Below are positions 43,113 to 52,620 of a stretch of 64,000 nt of DNA, in pieces (positions within the stretch are counted from its first letter, which is position 1; the number at the start of each line of letters is the position of its first letter). Where the stretch lies: NCBI RefSeq assembly GCF_016463645.1, contig NZ_JAEMQX010000006.1, forward strand, positions 25,951 through 89,950, read 5' to 3'. Made by a program: the position numbers and the translations under genes. The notes beneath the pieces were generated by a model. The model did not search any database, had not been told where the DNA came from, and saw only the letters and a program-made list of their open reading frames with translations. Origin of the DNA: Sphingopyxis sp. (GTDB taxonomy: Bacteria; Pseudomonadota; Alphaproteobacteria; Sphingomonadales; Sphingomonadaceae).

Positions 43113-44737
43113 AAAAGCTGCTTGGCGCATTGTCGGCGGGCGGGCTCGTGATGGCGGTTCCCGCCGTCGCCGCGAGCCCGGTGGTCGAAACGCCCGCCGG
43201 TACGGTGGAAGGCAAGACCGTCGGCAAGATCCGCGAGTTCAAGGGCATTCCCTTCGCCCGGCCGCCGGTCGGCGAGCTGCGCTGGAAAGCCCCGCTGCCG
43301 CTGCCCGCATGGGAGGGCGTCCGCAAGGCGCAGAGCTTTGGCGCCGCGTGTGTCCAGCCGCGTCCGAACGCGGTGCATATCTACGCCAATCCGCCCGCGA
43401 AGATTTCCGAAGATTGCCTGACGCTCAACATCTGGGCGCCGGAAAAGGCGAAGGACGCGCCGGTGATCGTCTGGATCCACGGCGGCGCGCTTTCCACCGG
43501 TTACAGCCACGAGGCGATGTACGACGGCGCGAAGCTCGCCGCGCGCGGTGCGATCATCGTCTCGATCAACTACCGCCTCGGCGTCCTCGGCTATATGGCC
43601 CATCCGGCGCTGAGTGCGGAATCGGCGGACGGCGTGTCGGGCAACTATGGCCTGCTCGACCAGATCGCGGCGCTCGAATGGGTGAAGGCGAATATCGGCG
43701 CGTTCGGCGGCGATGCGAACAATGTCACCATCGCGGGCGAATCCGCGGGCGCGCTCAGCGTGATGTATCTGATGGCGTCGCCGAAAGCGCGCGGCCTGTT
43801 CCACAAGGCGATCGCGCAGAGCGCCTATATGATCTCGACCCCGTCGCTGAAGGAGGTGCGCCACGGCGAGCCCGCCGCCGAGGCGACCGGGGAAAAGGTC
43901 GCTGCCGCGCTCGGTGCCGCCGATATCGCCGCTCTGCGCGCGCTCGATCCGGTCGCGCTGACCGACGGCGCGGCCAGGGCGGGCTATTTTCCGTGGGGCA
44001 CCGTCGATGGCAAGATCCTGCCCGACCAGCTCGTCGATATCTTCGACCGCGGCGAGCAGGCGCCGGTGCCGATGATCGCGGGCTTCAACATCGGCGAAAT
44101 CCGGTCGCTGCGCATTCTCGCGCCGCCGCCGCCCGCCAATGCCGCGGCCTATGAAACGGCGATCCGCGAACGCTATGGCGACCTCGCCGACGCCTGGCTC
44201 AAGCTGTATCCCGCGAAGGATCTGGGCGAGGCGGTGCTCGCGGCCCCGCGTGACGCGCTTTATGGCTGGACCTCGGAGCGGCTGGCGATCCGGCAGACGG
44301 CGCTTGGTCAGTCCGCTTATCTGTATCTTTTCGATCATGGCTATCCCGCCGCGAGCGACGCCGGGCTGCACGGTTTTCATGCGGCCGAAATCCCCTACGT
44401 GTTCGGTACCGCCAGCGACACGCCGCCCTATTGGCCGAAGATTCCCGACAGCGTTGGCGAACGCCGTTTCGCCGCCGCGATGGGCGATTACTGGGTATCC
44501 TTCGCCAGAACCGGCAAGCCCGAGGCTGCGGGGCAGGCGCCTTGGCGCCTCTATGGCACGGAGGCCGCCTTCATGGCATTCGCCGACGTGCCGCGCCCCG
44601 GTACGCGGCTGATGCCGGGCATGTATGCGCTGCACGAGGCGGCGGTCTGCCGCCGCCGCGCTGCGGGCAACCAGCCGTGGAACTGGAACACCGGTATCGT
44701 GTCGCCGGTGCTGGCAAAGGGCCCGGCCTGCCCATGA
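43109..44737 (+). CDS. Type-B carboxylesterase, exported
   Basis: The 542-residue serine esterase has a signal-like leader (1-22, ending VAAS). It shows the type-B signature EDCLTLNIWAP, oxyanion IHGGAL, nucleophile S212 in GESAG, E330 in FNIGE and H424 in GFHAAEIPYVF. It should cleave an ester in the periplasm, releasing an acid and an alcohol. In the operon it is followed at 4 bases' overlap by an acyl-CoA ligase, which would activate that acid. Fumonisin-esterase (FumD)-type enzymes belong to this family in the same bacterial group, but other parts of that pathway are absent. Confidence 0.9.
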   Translation: MKKLLGALSAGGLVMAVPAVAASPVVETPAGTVEGKTVGKIREFKGIPFARPPVGELRWKAPLPLPAWEGVRKAQSFGAACVQPRPNAVHIYANPPAKISEDCLTLNIWAPEKAKDAPVIVWIHGGALSTGYSHEAMYDGAKLAARGAIIVSINYRLGVLGYMAHPALSAESADGVSGNYGLLDQIAALEWVKANIGAFGGDANNVTIAGESAGALSVMYLMASPKARGLFHKAIAQSAYMISTPSLKEVRHGEPAAEATGEKVAAALGAADIAALRALDPVALTDGAARAGYFPWGTVDGKILPDQLVDIFDRGEQAPVPMIAGFNIGEIRSLRILAPPPPANAAAYETAIRERYGDLADAWLKLYPAKDLGEAVLAAPRDALYGWTSERLAIRQTALGQSAYLYLFDHGYPAASDAGLHGFHAAEIPYVFGTASDTPPYWPKIPDSVGERRFAAAMGDYWVSFARTGKPEAAGQAPWRLYGTEAAFMAFADVPRPGTRLMPGMYALHEAAVCRRRAAGNQPWNWNTGIVSPVLAKGPACP

Positions 44738-46320
44738 TCCACGGTAGCATGCAGGATTACCCGCTGACCCTCGACAAATTCCTCGATCACGCCGCGCGGT
44801 GGCACGGCGAGGCCGAGGTCGTCACGGCGCGCGAGGATGGCAGTATCGCGCGGGTAGGCTATGCGGCCTTGCGCGATCGCAGCCTTGCGATCTCGTCGTT
44901 GCTGGCGGGCTTCGGCGTCATCGAGGGCGACCGTGTCGCGACGCTCGCGTGGAACAGCCAGGCGCATGTCGAGGCATGGTATGCGACGATGGGAATGGGC
45001 GCCGTCTGCCACACGCTCAACCCGCGCCTCACCGCGCCGCAGCTCGCGGCGATGGCGATGCAGTCGGGCGCGAAGCTGCTGATCGTCAGCGCCGACCTGC
45101 TGCCGCTCGCGCGGTCGATCGTCGAGCGTGTGCCGGCGATCGGGCAGGTGCTGGTGATCGATGGCTCCGCAGGTGGCTGGCCTGCGGCCGCTCCCCCGCT
45201 CCGCGAACTCGAAATATTGATCGGCGATGCATCGGGCGGCGCCAAATGGGGCGGTTTCGACGAGCGCTCGCCCGCCGGCCTCTGCTTCACCTCCGGCACG
45301 ACGGGTGCGCCGAAGGGTGTGACCTATACTCACCGGGCGAGCTTCCTCCATACGCTCCGTGCCTTGCAGGCCGACGTTATGGCCTTCACTCACCGCGATG
45401 CCGTGCTTGCCGTCGTGCCGATGTTTCACGCCAATGCCTGGGGCCTGCCCTTCGCGCTTCCCGCAGTCGGCGGCAAGCTTGTGCTCCCCGGGCGTCAGGC
45501 CGACGGGGCAAACCTTGCGCGGCTGATCGCGGCTGAGGGAGTCACGGTCGGTGTCGGTGTGCCGACCGTCTGGCTCGGCGTTGTCGAGCATCTCGAGGCA
45601 GCGGGGGGCGAACTGCCGTCGCTGAAGCGCATCATCGTCGGGGGCGCGCCGATGCCGCCCGCGCTGATGGAACGTATCGAGCGGCGGCTTGGGGTCACGG
45701 TGCAGACAAGCTGGGGCATGACCGAGCTGTCGCCGCTCGGCACGATCACGCCGCCCGATGATCCGCTACGCAGCGCGTCGGTATCTGGCCGGCCGGCGAT
45801 CGGCGTCGACTTGCTGCTTACCGACGCGTCCGGTGTGGCGCTTCCCGAGCAGCGGGGAGGCGAGGGGCATTTGCGCGTGCGCGGTCCGGCGGTGGTCGAA
45901 CGCTATCTCGGGCAGGAGGAATCGGCGACCGATCCCGACGGCTGGTTCGTGACCGGCGACCTCGCGCGGATCGACGCGCGCGGCAATCTGTCGATCACCG
46001 GCCGCGCCAAGGATCTGATCAAGTCGGGTGGCGAATGGATCAATCCCGCCGAGATCGAGGCGATCGTCGGCGCGCTGCCGGAGGTGTCGCTCGCCGCAGT
46101 CATCGGCCGCGAGGACCCCAAATGGGGCGAGCGGCCGGTGCTGCTCGTGGAACTGGGCGCCGATGCCGATATCAGTGACGCCGACCTGCTTGCGCCGCTG
46201 GCCGGGCGGGTTGCGCCTTGGTGGATTCCCGATGCCGTCGTGCGCCTCTCCGCCATGCCGCTGGCGCCGACCGGAAAAATCGATAAGATTCGCTTGCGGA
46301 ACGACCATGGCGGGGGTTGA
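44734..46320 (+). CDS. AMP-dependent acyl-CoA ligase (AlkK/FadD-like)
   Basis: The 528-residue enzyme of the ANL superfamily has the P-loop FTSGTTGAPKGVTYTH, the motif SWGMTELSP, VTGDLARIDARG and the late GRAKDLIKSGGEWI with the catalytic lysine near the end (GKIDK). It joins a carboxylic acid to CoA via an acyl-adenylate, most like medium-chain or aryl/alkyl ligases. It starts at an ATG overlapping the esterase stop (ATGA); an ATG 15 bases on is an alternative. It is the step after ester cleavage in this operon. Confidence 0.9.
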   Translation: MIHGSMQDYPLTLDKFLDHAARWHGEAEVVTAREDGSIARVGYAALRDRSLAISSLLAGFGVIEGDRVATLAWNSQAHVEAWYATMGMGAVCHTLNPRLTAPQLAAMAMQSGAKLLIVSADLLPLARSIVERVPAIGQVLVIDGSAGGWPAAAPPLRELEILIGDASGGAKWGGFDERSPAGLCFTSGTTGAPKGVTYTHRASFLHTLRALQADVMAFTHRDAVLAVVPMFHANAWGLPFALPAVGGKLVLPGRQADGANLARLIAAEGVTVGVGVPTVWLGVVEHLEAAGGELPSLKRIIVGGAPMPPALMERIERRLGVTVQTSWGMTELSPLGTITPPDDPLRSASVSGRPAIGVDLLLTDASGVALPEQRGGEGHLRVRGPAVVERYLGQEESATDPDGWFVTGDLARIDARGNLSITGRAKDLIKSGGEWINPAEIEAIVGALPEVSLAAVIGREDPKWGERPVLLVELGADADISDADLLAPLAGRVAPWWIPDAVVRLSAMPLAPTGKIDKIRLRNDHGGG

Positions 46321-47059
46321 TCCGCAATCGGGCGTTGCGGCAGGGGCGGCGACGGAACAGAAATTGAAAGTCGGACGAGTGACGGAAAAGGCGAAAACGC
46401 GTCGGCGATCGACCAAGGCCGAACAGCGCGCCGAGACGATGGAGCAGATCCTCGACGAGGCCGAACTGCTCTTTTCGCGGCACGGCCTGCACGGCGTGAC
46501 GCTGAAGGACGTCGCCAAACGGGTGGGCGTCCACCACACGCTGCTCAACTATTATTTCGAGGACAAGAAGAAGCTGTTCGACGCCGTTTTCGCGCGTCGC
46601 GCGGTCGTGACAAGTACGAAGCGGATGCAGGCGCTCGACGAATATGACCGCGCGAGCGGCGGCAAACCGACCATAGAGGGCGCGCTCCACGCCTTCCTCG
46701 ACACCGACCTCGATCTCTATATCCACGGCGGCGACGGATGGAAAAATTACGGCGCGCTCGGCGCGCAGGTTGCGAATACCCCCGAATGGGGCGCCGAATT
46801 GATGGACAGCCATTTCGACCCCGTCGTGCTTCGTCTGATCGAACTTTTGAAGAAGGCGATGCCCGATTGCGCCGAGGAAGATATCTTCTGGGGCTATCAT
46901 TTCGTGACCGGCGCGCTGATGGTCACGCTCGCGCGCACCGGACGCATCGACAAGCTGTCGGGCGGCGTCTGCAAGTCCGAGGATTTCGAGGCGATCAAGG
47001 CGCGCATGGCTTCGTTCATGGCCGCGGGCTTCGTGCAAATCTGCAACAAGAAGGCTTAG
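46307..47059 (+). CDS. TetR-family regulator of the ester-catabolism operon
   Basis: The 250-residue protein has a basic N-terminal arm, then a TetR helix-turn-helix (QILDEAELLFSRHGLHGVTLKDVAKRVGVHHTLLNYYFEDKKKLF, about 47-92) and a variable ligand-binding domain with SHFDPVVLRLIELL. The chosen ATG at 46307 overlaps the ligase by 14 bases; later starts would cut the arm but keep the DNA-binding domain. It is the last gene of the operon and probably binds the near-palindromes at 39399-39420 and 47103-47124, with a CoA-thioester or acid as inducer (inference). Confidence 0.9.
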   Translation: MAGVDPQSGVAAGAATEQKLKVGRVTEKAKTRRRSTKAEQRAETMEQILDEAELLFSRHGLHGVTLKDVAKRVGVHHTLLNYYFEDKKKLFDAVFARRAVVTSTKRMQALDEYDRASGGKPTIEGALHAFLDTDLDLYIHGGDGWKNYGALGAQVANTPEWGAELMDSHFDPVVLRLIELLKKAMPDCAEEDIFWGYHFVTGALMVTLARTGRIDKLSGGVCKSEDFEAIKARMASFMAAGFVQICNKKA

Positions 47060-47102
47060 GCGGGCGGGGCTGCAATTCTTCCTCCCTTTGCTTGCACATG
47101 AT

Positions 47103-47124
47103 ATTAACTCACTAGAGAGTGAAT
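47103..47124. promoter_or_regulatory. 22-bp near-palindrome, candidate TetR operator (SDR gene)
   Basis: This second copy of the element at 39399-39420 shares the right arm GAGAGTGAAT exactly. Its own halves match in 9 of 11 positions. It overlaps the in-frame ATG at 47123 and lies 10 bp before the chosen SDR start, so a bound repressor would block transcription or translation. It follows the TetR gene. Confidence 0.7.
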
Positions 47125-47134
47125 GGAGATTGAT

Positions 47135-48043
47135 ATGAGGGATGACGCATTGGCGCTGAGGGATCGGATTGCGATCGTGACGGGGGCAGGCGGCGGGTTG
47201 GGCCGCGCCCATGCGCTCTATCTCGCGAAACAGGGCGCACGCGTCGTCGTGAATGACCTCGCGCTGTCTGCGGCCCGGGAGGTCGCCGCCGAAATCGCGG
47301 CGAATGGTGGCGAGGCACGGGCGATTGCGGCATCGGTGGCTGACGAGACCGCAGTGAATGCCATGGTTCACGATACGCTGGCAGTGTGGGGCCGCGTCGA
47401 TATCCTCGTCAACAATGCCGGCATATTGCGCGACAAGAGCTTCGCAAAGATGAGCATCGACGATTTTCGTCTGGTTGTCGACGTCCATCTGATGGGCGCC
47501 GCGATTTGCTGCAAGGCGGTGTGGGATACGATGCGAGCGCAGCAATATGGCCGCATCGTCATGACGACCTCCTCGTCGGGTCTGTGGGGCAATTTCGGGC
47601 AGGCCAATTACGGCGCCGCGAAAATGGCGCTTGTCGGCCTGATGCAGACGCTGGCGATCGAGGGCGAGAAATACGGCATTCGCGTCAACAGCCTCGCGCC
47701 GACCGCGGCGACGCAGATGACGCATGGCGTGCTTTCGGACGCCAGCCTCGAACTGCTCGACCCCGCGCTTGTGAGCCCCGGCTTACTTGCGCTCGTCGGC
47801 GACGATGCGCCGACGCGGGCGATCCTCTGCGCAGGCGCCGGCCATTTCGCCACTGCCGACGTGACGCTGTCCGAAGGGCGCCATATCGCCCCGGCGGCCG
47901 ATGCGGGCAAGCAACTCGTCGAATGCTGGGCCGATGTTTCCAAACGCGACGGTGCAATCGTACCCGCATATGGTTTCACACAGGCCGAGCGCGAACTGGC
48001 GAGCGCCGGGTCGCAACTGCCGGCAATGGCTGTGACGCGGTAA
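47135..48043 (+). CDS. SDR, HSD17B4/3-hydroxyacyl-CoA dehydrogenase-like
   Basis: This 302-residue SDR resembles the dehydrogenase part of multifunctional enzyme 2: TGAGGGLGRAHALYLAKQGARVVVND, NNAGILRDKSF and the catalytic Y-x-x-x-K in NYGAAKMALVG, with a C-terminal extension. It should oxidise a 3-hydroxyacyl-CoA or similar secondary alcohol. ATG at 47135 is chosen because GGAG lies 5 bases before it; the ATG at 47123 sits inside the operator. Shared control with the receptor operon places it at the last oxidation step of the same pathway (inference). Confidence 0.9.
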   Translation: MRDDALALRDRIAIVTGAGGGLGRAHALYLAKQGARVVVNDLALSAAREVAAEIAANGGEARAIAASVADETAVNAMVHDTLAVWGRVDILVNNAGILRDKSFAKMSIDDFRLVVDVHLMGAAICCKAVWDTMRAQQYGRIVMTTSSSGLWGNFGQANYGAAKMALVGLMQTLAIEGEKYGIRVNSLAPTAATQMTHGVLSDASLELLDPALVSPGLLALVGDDAPTRAILCAGAGHFATADVTLSEGRHIAPAADAGKQLVECWADVSKRDGAIVPAYGFTQAERELASAGSQLPAMAVTR

Positions 48044-48056
48044 ATCCGCGCGCGGT

Positions 48057-49457
48057 TCAGCGGCGCTCGACCAGCCCGCCGCCCAAGGCGACATACAGCG
48101 TGACCAGATTGTCGACCTGCGCACGTCGAAGCTCGATCAGCGTCTGTTCGGACGCGAACAGATTACGTTCGGCGTCGAGCACTTCGAGATAGGTCGAGAC
48201 GCCCTCGCGATACCGCTTGCGCGCGAGGTCGGCGATCTGGCGCGTCGCGAGCGTACCGCGTTCCTGCGCCTCGACCTGTTCGGCGAGGTAGCGGCGTCCG
48301 GCAAGCGCATCGGCGACCTCGCGGAACGCGCCCTGCACCGTACGCTCATAGGTCGCGACGGCAATATTCTCGCGCGCCTCGGCGACCGTCAGATTGCCCT
48401 TGTTACGGCCGAAATCGAAGATCGGCAGGCTGATCGACGGGCCGAAACTCCAGCCGAAACCGTCGTTGCTGAACAGGTTGTCGAGCGAACCCGACGCGAA
48501 GCCGAGATTGCCGGTCAGCGAGATCGACGGGAAGAAGGCGGCACGCGCTGCGCCGACATTGGCGCGGGCGGCGCGCAGCCGTTCCTCCGCTGCAACCACG
48601 TCGGGTCGCGTGACGAGGAGATCCGACGGGAGACCGGCGGTCAGCGTCGGGGACTGGCCCTGCTGGACGAGCGGCAGCGGAGCGGGCAGGGGCCCCGTTA
48701 CCGGGCCACCGGTCAGCACGGCGAGGAAATTGTCGGCCTGCGCCTTGGCCAGCTTCAGACTGGCGAGCTGGGTCTCGGCCTGCGTCAGCAGCGTTTCGGA
48801 CTGGCGATAGTCGAGCGCCGAAGTCACCCCTGCGTCGAGACGGCGCTTCGCAATGCGTAGCCCTTCCTTGCGGCTCGTCACCGTCGCCTCGGCGAGCGCG
48901 ATCTGCTCTTCGGCACCGCGCGAGGCGAAATAGGTCGAGGCGACGTCGCGGACGAGCGCGAGGCGGAAGGCGCGCTCGGCGGCCTCGGTGGCGAGATACT
49001 GGCTGCGCGCCGCTTCGGAGAGGTTTTTGACCCGACCCCAGAAATCGAGCTCGAACGAGGTCACGCCGACCCCGACCGAATAGCGGTTCGTTGTGTCGGT
49101 CCCCTGTCCGGTCAGCGACGGGCCGCGCGTTCGTGTCGCCTCGGCGCTTGCGCCCACAGTCGGCAGGCGGTCGGCAGCCTGGATGCGATAGAGCCCGCGC
49201 GCTTCCTCGATCTGCGCGATTGCGACGGCGAGGTCGCGGTTGCGCTCGATCGCCTGCGCGATCAGCAGTTCGAGCTGCGGATCGGCAAAGAAATCGCGCC
49301 AGGCGACATCGGTCGCCCGCTGGCCGAGCGTCACGTCGCCCGCGAATTCGGCCGGATAGTCGGCAGCGGTCGAGAGCGGCGGACGCTCGTGCTTCGGCGC
49401 CATATTGACGCATCCGGTGAGCGTCGTCGCCGCGAGCAGCGCGATCAGGTTACGCAT
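48057..49457 (-). CDS. RND efflux outer-membrane factor (NodT/OprM-type lipoprotein)
   Basis: The 466-residue channel protein has a lipobox (LTGC, cysteine about 16) and two repeated OEP domains; motifs include AVAIAQIEEARGLYRIQAADRLPTVGAS and SFELDFWGRVKNLSEAA. It forms the outer-membrane exit duct. The start ATG at 49457 is preferred, overlapping the permease stop and preceded by GAGGA. It is the third gene of the RND operon after the adaptor and the pump. Confidence 0.92.
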   Translation of the reverse strand: MRNLIALLAATTLTGCVNMAPKHERPPLSTAADYPAEFAGDVTLGQRATDVAWRDFFADPQLELLIAQAIERNRDLAVAIAQIEEARGLYRIQAADRLPTVGASAEATRTRGPSLTGQGTDTTNRYSVGVGVTSFELDFWGRVKNLSEAARSQYLATEAAERAFRLALVRDVASTYFASRGAEEQIALAEATVTSRKEGLRIAKRRLDAGVTSALDYRQSETLLTQAETQLASLKLAKAQADNFLAVLTGGPVTGPLPAPLPLVQQGQSPTLTAGLPSDLLVTRPDVVAAEERLRAARANVGAARAAFFPSISLTGNLGFASGSLDNLFSNDGFGWSFGPSISLPIFDFGRNKGNLTVAEARENIAVATYERTVQGAFREVADALAGRRYLAEQVEAQERGTLATRQIADLARKRYREGVSTYLEVLDAERNLFASEQTLIELRRAQVDNLVTLYVALGGGLVERR

Positions 49458-52400
49458 GGCCGGGTTCCTCATGATGGCCTTTCTCGGCAGGGGCAGGGGG
49501 CCGCTTGCGGCTGAGCCATTTGCGCACCGACAGGTAGAAGAGCGGGATGAAGAAAATGCCGAGCAGAGTGGCTGCGATCATCCCGCCCATCACGCCCGAT
49601 CCGACTGCGATCCGGCTCGCTGCACCGGCGCCGCTCGCGATGACGAGCGGGACCATGCCGAGGATGAAGGCGAGGCTGGTCATGATGATCGGGCGAAGGC
49701 GAAGCTTGACCGCTTCCATCACCGCGTCGAGCGTTGACTTGCCCTCGGCCTCCTGTTCGATCGCGAATTCGACGATCAGGATCGCATTCTTCGCCGCGAG
49801 GCCGATGATCGTGATCAGCCCGACGTTGAAGTAGATGTCTGCGCTGAGGCCACGGAGCATCGAGAAGAGCACCGCGCCGAGCACGCCGAGCGGTACCACG
49901 AGCAGCACCGCGACCGGCACCGACCAGCTTTCGTAGAGCGCGGCGAGCAGCAGGAAGACGACGACGAGCGACAGGCCGAGCAGCATGCCGATCTGGCCCG
50001 CCGACTGTTTCTCCTCATAGGAGATGCCCGTCCATTCGTACGAGAATCCGGCCGGCAGCTGCGATGCGAGCCGTTCCATTTCGGCCATCGCCTCGCCGGT
50101 CGACTGGCCCGGCGCGGGCTCGCCCGAAATCGTCATCGCGGGATAGCCGTTGTAGCGCTGGAGCTGCGGCGCTTCGGCCGACCATTCGGCCTTGCTGAAC
50201 GATCCGAAGGGGACCATGTCGCCGTTTGCGCTCCGTACGCGCAGGTCGAGCACGTCCTGTGGCGTCATGCGGCTCGCGGCATCGGCCTGCAGCAGCACGC
50301 GCAATACGCGGCCCTCGCGGGTGAAGTCATTGGCATAGGCACTGCCGAAGCTGATCGCGAGCGTCGCATTGACGTCGCCGATCGACAGGCCGAGCGCGCG
50401 CGCCTGGATGCGATCGATATCGACCTTCAGCACCGGCGCGTCCTCCTGACCCTCGGGACGGACGTTGGCGAGCAGCTTGCTCTGCATCGCGCCGCCGAGC
50501 ATCTGGTTCCGCGCGGCGATCAATGCTTCGCGCCCGTTGCCGCCGCGGTCCTGCAGTTTGAAGGTGAAACCGCTCGACGTGCCCAGTTCGGGAATCGACG
50601 GCGGACTCAGCGAAAAGGCGAACGCCTCCTTGATGTTCGAAAAGGCGCCCATTGCCTTGCCGGCAATCGCATCGGCGCTGTTTTCCTGACCCTTGCGTTC
50701 GTCCCATGGTTTCAGCGGCGTGAACATGATCGCGTTCGCCTGGCCCTGGCCGAAGAAGCTGAACCCGTTGACGAGCACGACATTGGCAACCTGCGGCTGC
50801 TCGGCGAAAAATTCCTTCGCCTGCTTCGTCGCTTGGTTGGTGCGCTGCGTGGTGGCGCCCGGCGGCGCCTGGATCACGGTGATCAGAAAGCCCTGGTCTT
50901 CCTGCGGCAGGAAGGATCCGGGCAGGCGGAAGAACAGCAGCGCGGTTACCGCGACCATCGCCACGAACACGCCGAGCCAGCGTAGTGGCGCCGCCAGCAT
51001 CTTGCCGACGCCGCCCTGATAGCGATCGGTGGTGCGCCCGAACCAGCGGTTGAACCCGCCGAAGAAGCGGTCGAAAAATGCGCCGATGCGGCCCTTGCGC
51101 TCGGTGTTGTCGTGCGGCTTGAGCAGCGTCGCGCAGAGCGCCGGTGTCAGCGTCAACGCGAGCAGCGCCGAGAAGGCGATCGAGATCGCGAGGGTCATCG
51201 AGAACTGGCGGTAGATGCCGCCGGTCGAGCCGGGGAAGAAGGCCATCGGGATGAACACCGCGATCAGCACCAGCGTGATGCCGATGATTGCCGAGGTGAT
51301 CTGGCCCATCGCCTTCACCGTCGCATCATAGGGTGACAGATGCTCCTCGTTCATGATGCGCTCGACATTCTCGATCACGACGATCGCGTCGTCGACGAGA
51401 ATACCGATCGCGAGCACCATGCCGAACAGCGTCAGCACGTTGATCGAGAAACCGAACATCCAGAGGCCGAGGCAAGCGCCCGCGAGCGCGATGGGGACGA
51501 CCACCGTCGGGATGACGGTCGCGCGCCAGTTCTGAAGGAACAGGAACATCACGAGGAAGACGAGCAGCATGGCTTCGCCCAGCGTCTTCACCACCTCCTC
51601 GATCGACAGGCTGATGAACGGCGTCGTGTCATAGGGGATCGACCAGGTGACGTCGGGCGGAAAGCCCTTCGACAGCTCGTCCATGCGGTCGCGGATACCC
51701 TGCGCGGTCGACAGCGCATTGGCGCCCGGCGTCAGCTGGACCGCGAGGCCCGCCATCGGCTTGCCGTTGAGTTCGGACGAGAAGAGATAGCTCGCCGCGC
51801 CCAGCTCGACGCGCCCGACATCGCCGAGCGTGACCGCCGACCCGTCGGGATTGGCGCGCAGGATGATGCTTTCGAATTGCTCGGGCTTGGTGAAGCGGCC
51901 CTGCGTCGTGATCACGGCGTTGAGTTGCGCGCCCTTGGCGATCGGCTGGTCGCCGAGCTGGCCACCCGGCGTCTGGCTGTTCTGTTCCTGCACCGCGCCC
52001 AGCGCCTCGGCGGGCGACAGATTGTGCGACGCCAGCTTTTGCGGGTCAAGCCAGATGCGCATCGCATATTCGGGCGCGAACGCCTGGACATTGCCGACCC
52101 CGTTCACGCGGCGCAGTTCGTCGAGCACGCGCGTGTTCGCGAAGTTGTTGACCTCCATCGGGTCGGTGTTGCCGCTCTTCGAGGTGATCGCGACGATCAG
52201 CAGAAAGCCCGAATTGGCTTCTGTGACCGAAATGCCCTGACGGCGCACATCTTCGGGCAGCCGCTGCTCGACGCGGCGCAGGCGATTCTGCACCTCCATC
52301 TGCGCATTGTCGATATCGGTCCCGGCCTCGAAGGTCAGCGTGATCGACGCAGTCCCGTTCGATTCGCTGGTCGAGGCCATGTAGAGGAAACCCTCGACCC

Positions 52401-52614
52401 CGTTCAGTTCCTGCTCGATGACCTGCGTGACATTCTGTTCGAGCGTGCTGGCGTCGGCACCCGGATAGGTGACGCCGATGGTCAATGAGGGAGGCGCCAC
52501 CGACGGATATTGCTCCACGGGAAGCCCGCGCAGCGCGATGATCCCGGCGAGCAGGATGCCGATGGCGATGACCCAGGAGAAGATGGGCCGGTCGATGAAG
52601 AAACGGGGGGTCAT
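49450..52614 (-). CDS. RND efflux permease (AcrB/MexB-like)
   Basis: This 1054-residue inner-membrane pump of the HAE1 family has twelve predicted helices. The first helix leads into FSWVIAIGILLAGIIALRGLPVEQYPSVAPPS. The proton-relay region contains GILVDDAIVVIENVERI and the second half ends with AKNAILIVEFAIEQEAEG. It extrudes lipophilic compounds from the periplasm together with the adaptor (52621) and outer-membrane factor (48057). The gap to the adaptor is only 6 bases. The exact drug range is not readable from sequence. Confidence 0.96.
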   Translation of the reverse strand: MTPRFFIDRPIFSWVIAIGILLAGIIALRGLPVEQYPSVAPPSLTIGVTYPGADASTLEQNVTQVIEQELNGVEGFLYMASTSESNGTASITLTFEAGTDIDNAQMEVQNRLRRVEQRLPEDVRRQGISVTEANSGFLLIVAITSKSGNTDPMEVNNFANTRVLDELRRVNGVGNVQAFAPEYAMRIWLDPQKLASHNLSPAEALGAVQEQNSQTPGGQLGDQPIAKGAQLNAVITTQGRFTKPEQFESIILRANPDGSAVTLGDVGRVELGAASYLFSSELNGKPMAGLAVQLTPGANALSTAQGIRDRMDELSKGFPPDVTWSIPYDTTPFISLSIEEVVKTLGEAMLLVFLVMFLFLQNWRATVIPTVVVPIALAGACLGLWMFGFSINVLTLFGMVLAIGILVDDAIVVIENVERIMNEEHLSPYDATVKAMGQITSAIIGITLVLIAVFIPMAFFPGSTGGIYRQFSMTLAISIAFSALLALTLTPALCATLLKPHDNTERKGRIGAFFDRFFGGFNRWFGRTTDRYQGGVGKMLAAPLRWLGVFVAMVAVTALLFFRLPGSFLPQEDQGFLITVIQAPPGATTQRTNQATKQAKEFFAEQPQVANVVLVNGFSFFGQGQANAIMFTPLKPWDERKGQENSADAIAGKAMGAFSNIKEAFAFSLSPPSIPELGTSSGFTFKLQDRGGNGREALIAARNQMLGGAMQSKLLANVRPEGQEDAPVLKVDIDRIQARALGLSIGDVNATLAISFGSAYANDFTREGRVLRVLLQADAASRMTPQDVLDLRVRSANGDMVPFGSFSKAEWSAEAPQLQRYNGYPAMTISGEPAPGQSTGEAMAEMERLASQLPAGFSYEWTGISYEEKQSAGQIGMLLGLSLVVVFLLLAALYESWSVPVAVLLVVPLGVLGAVLFSMLRGLSADIYFNVGLITIIGLAAKNAILIVEFAIEQEAEGKSTLDAVMEAVKLRLRPIIMTSLAFILGMVPLVIASGAGAASRIAVGSGVMGGMIAATLLGIFFIPLFYLSVRKWLSRKRPPAPAEKGHHEEPGHA

Positions 52615-52620
52615 GTCAGG

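Noticed and set aside
39496..46320. Fumonisin-degradation (fum) cluster
   Set aside because: The receptor-MFS-type-B esterase combination is similar, but no aminotransferase or alcohol dehydrogenase of that pathway is present, and an acyl-CoA ligase is not part of it as I know it.
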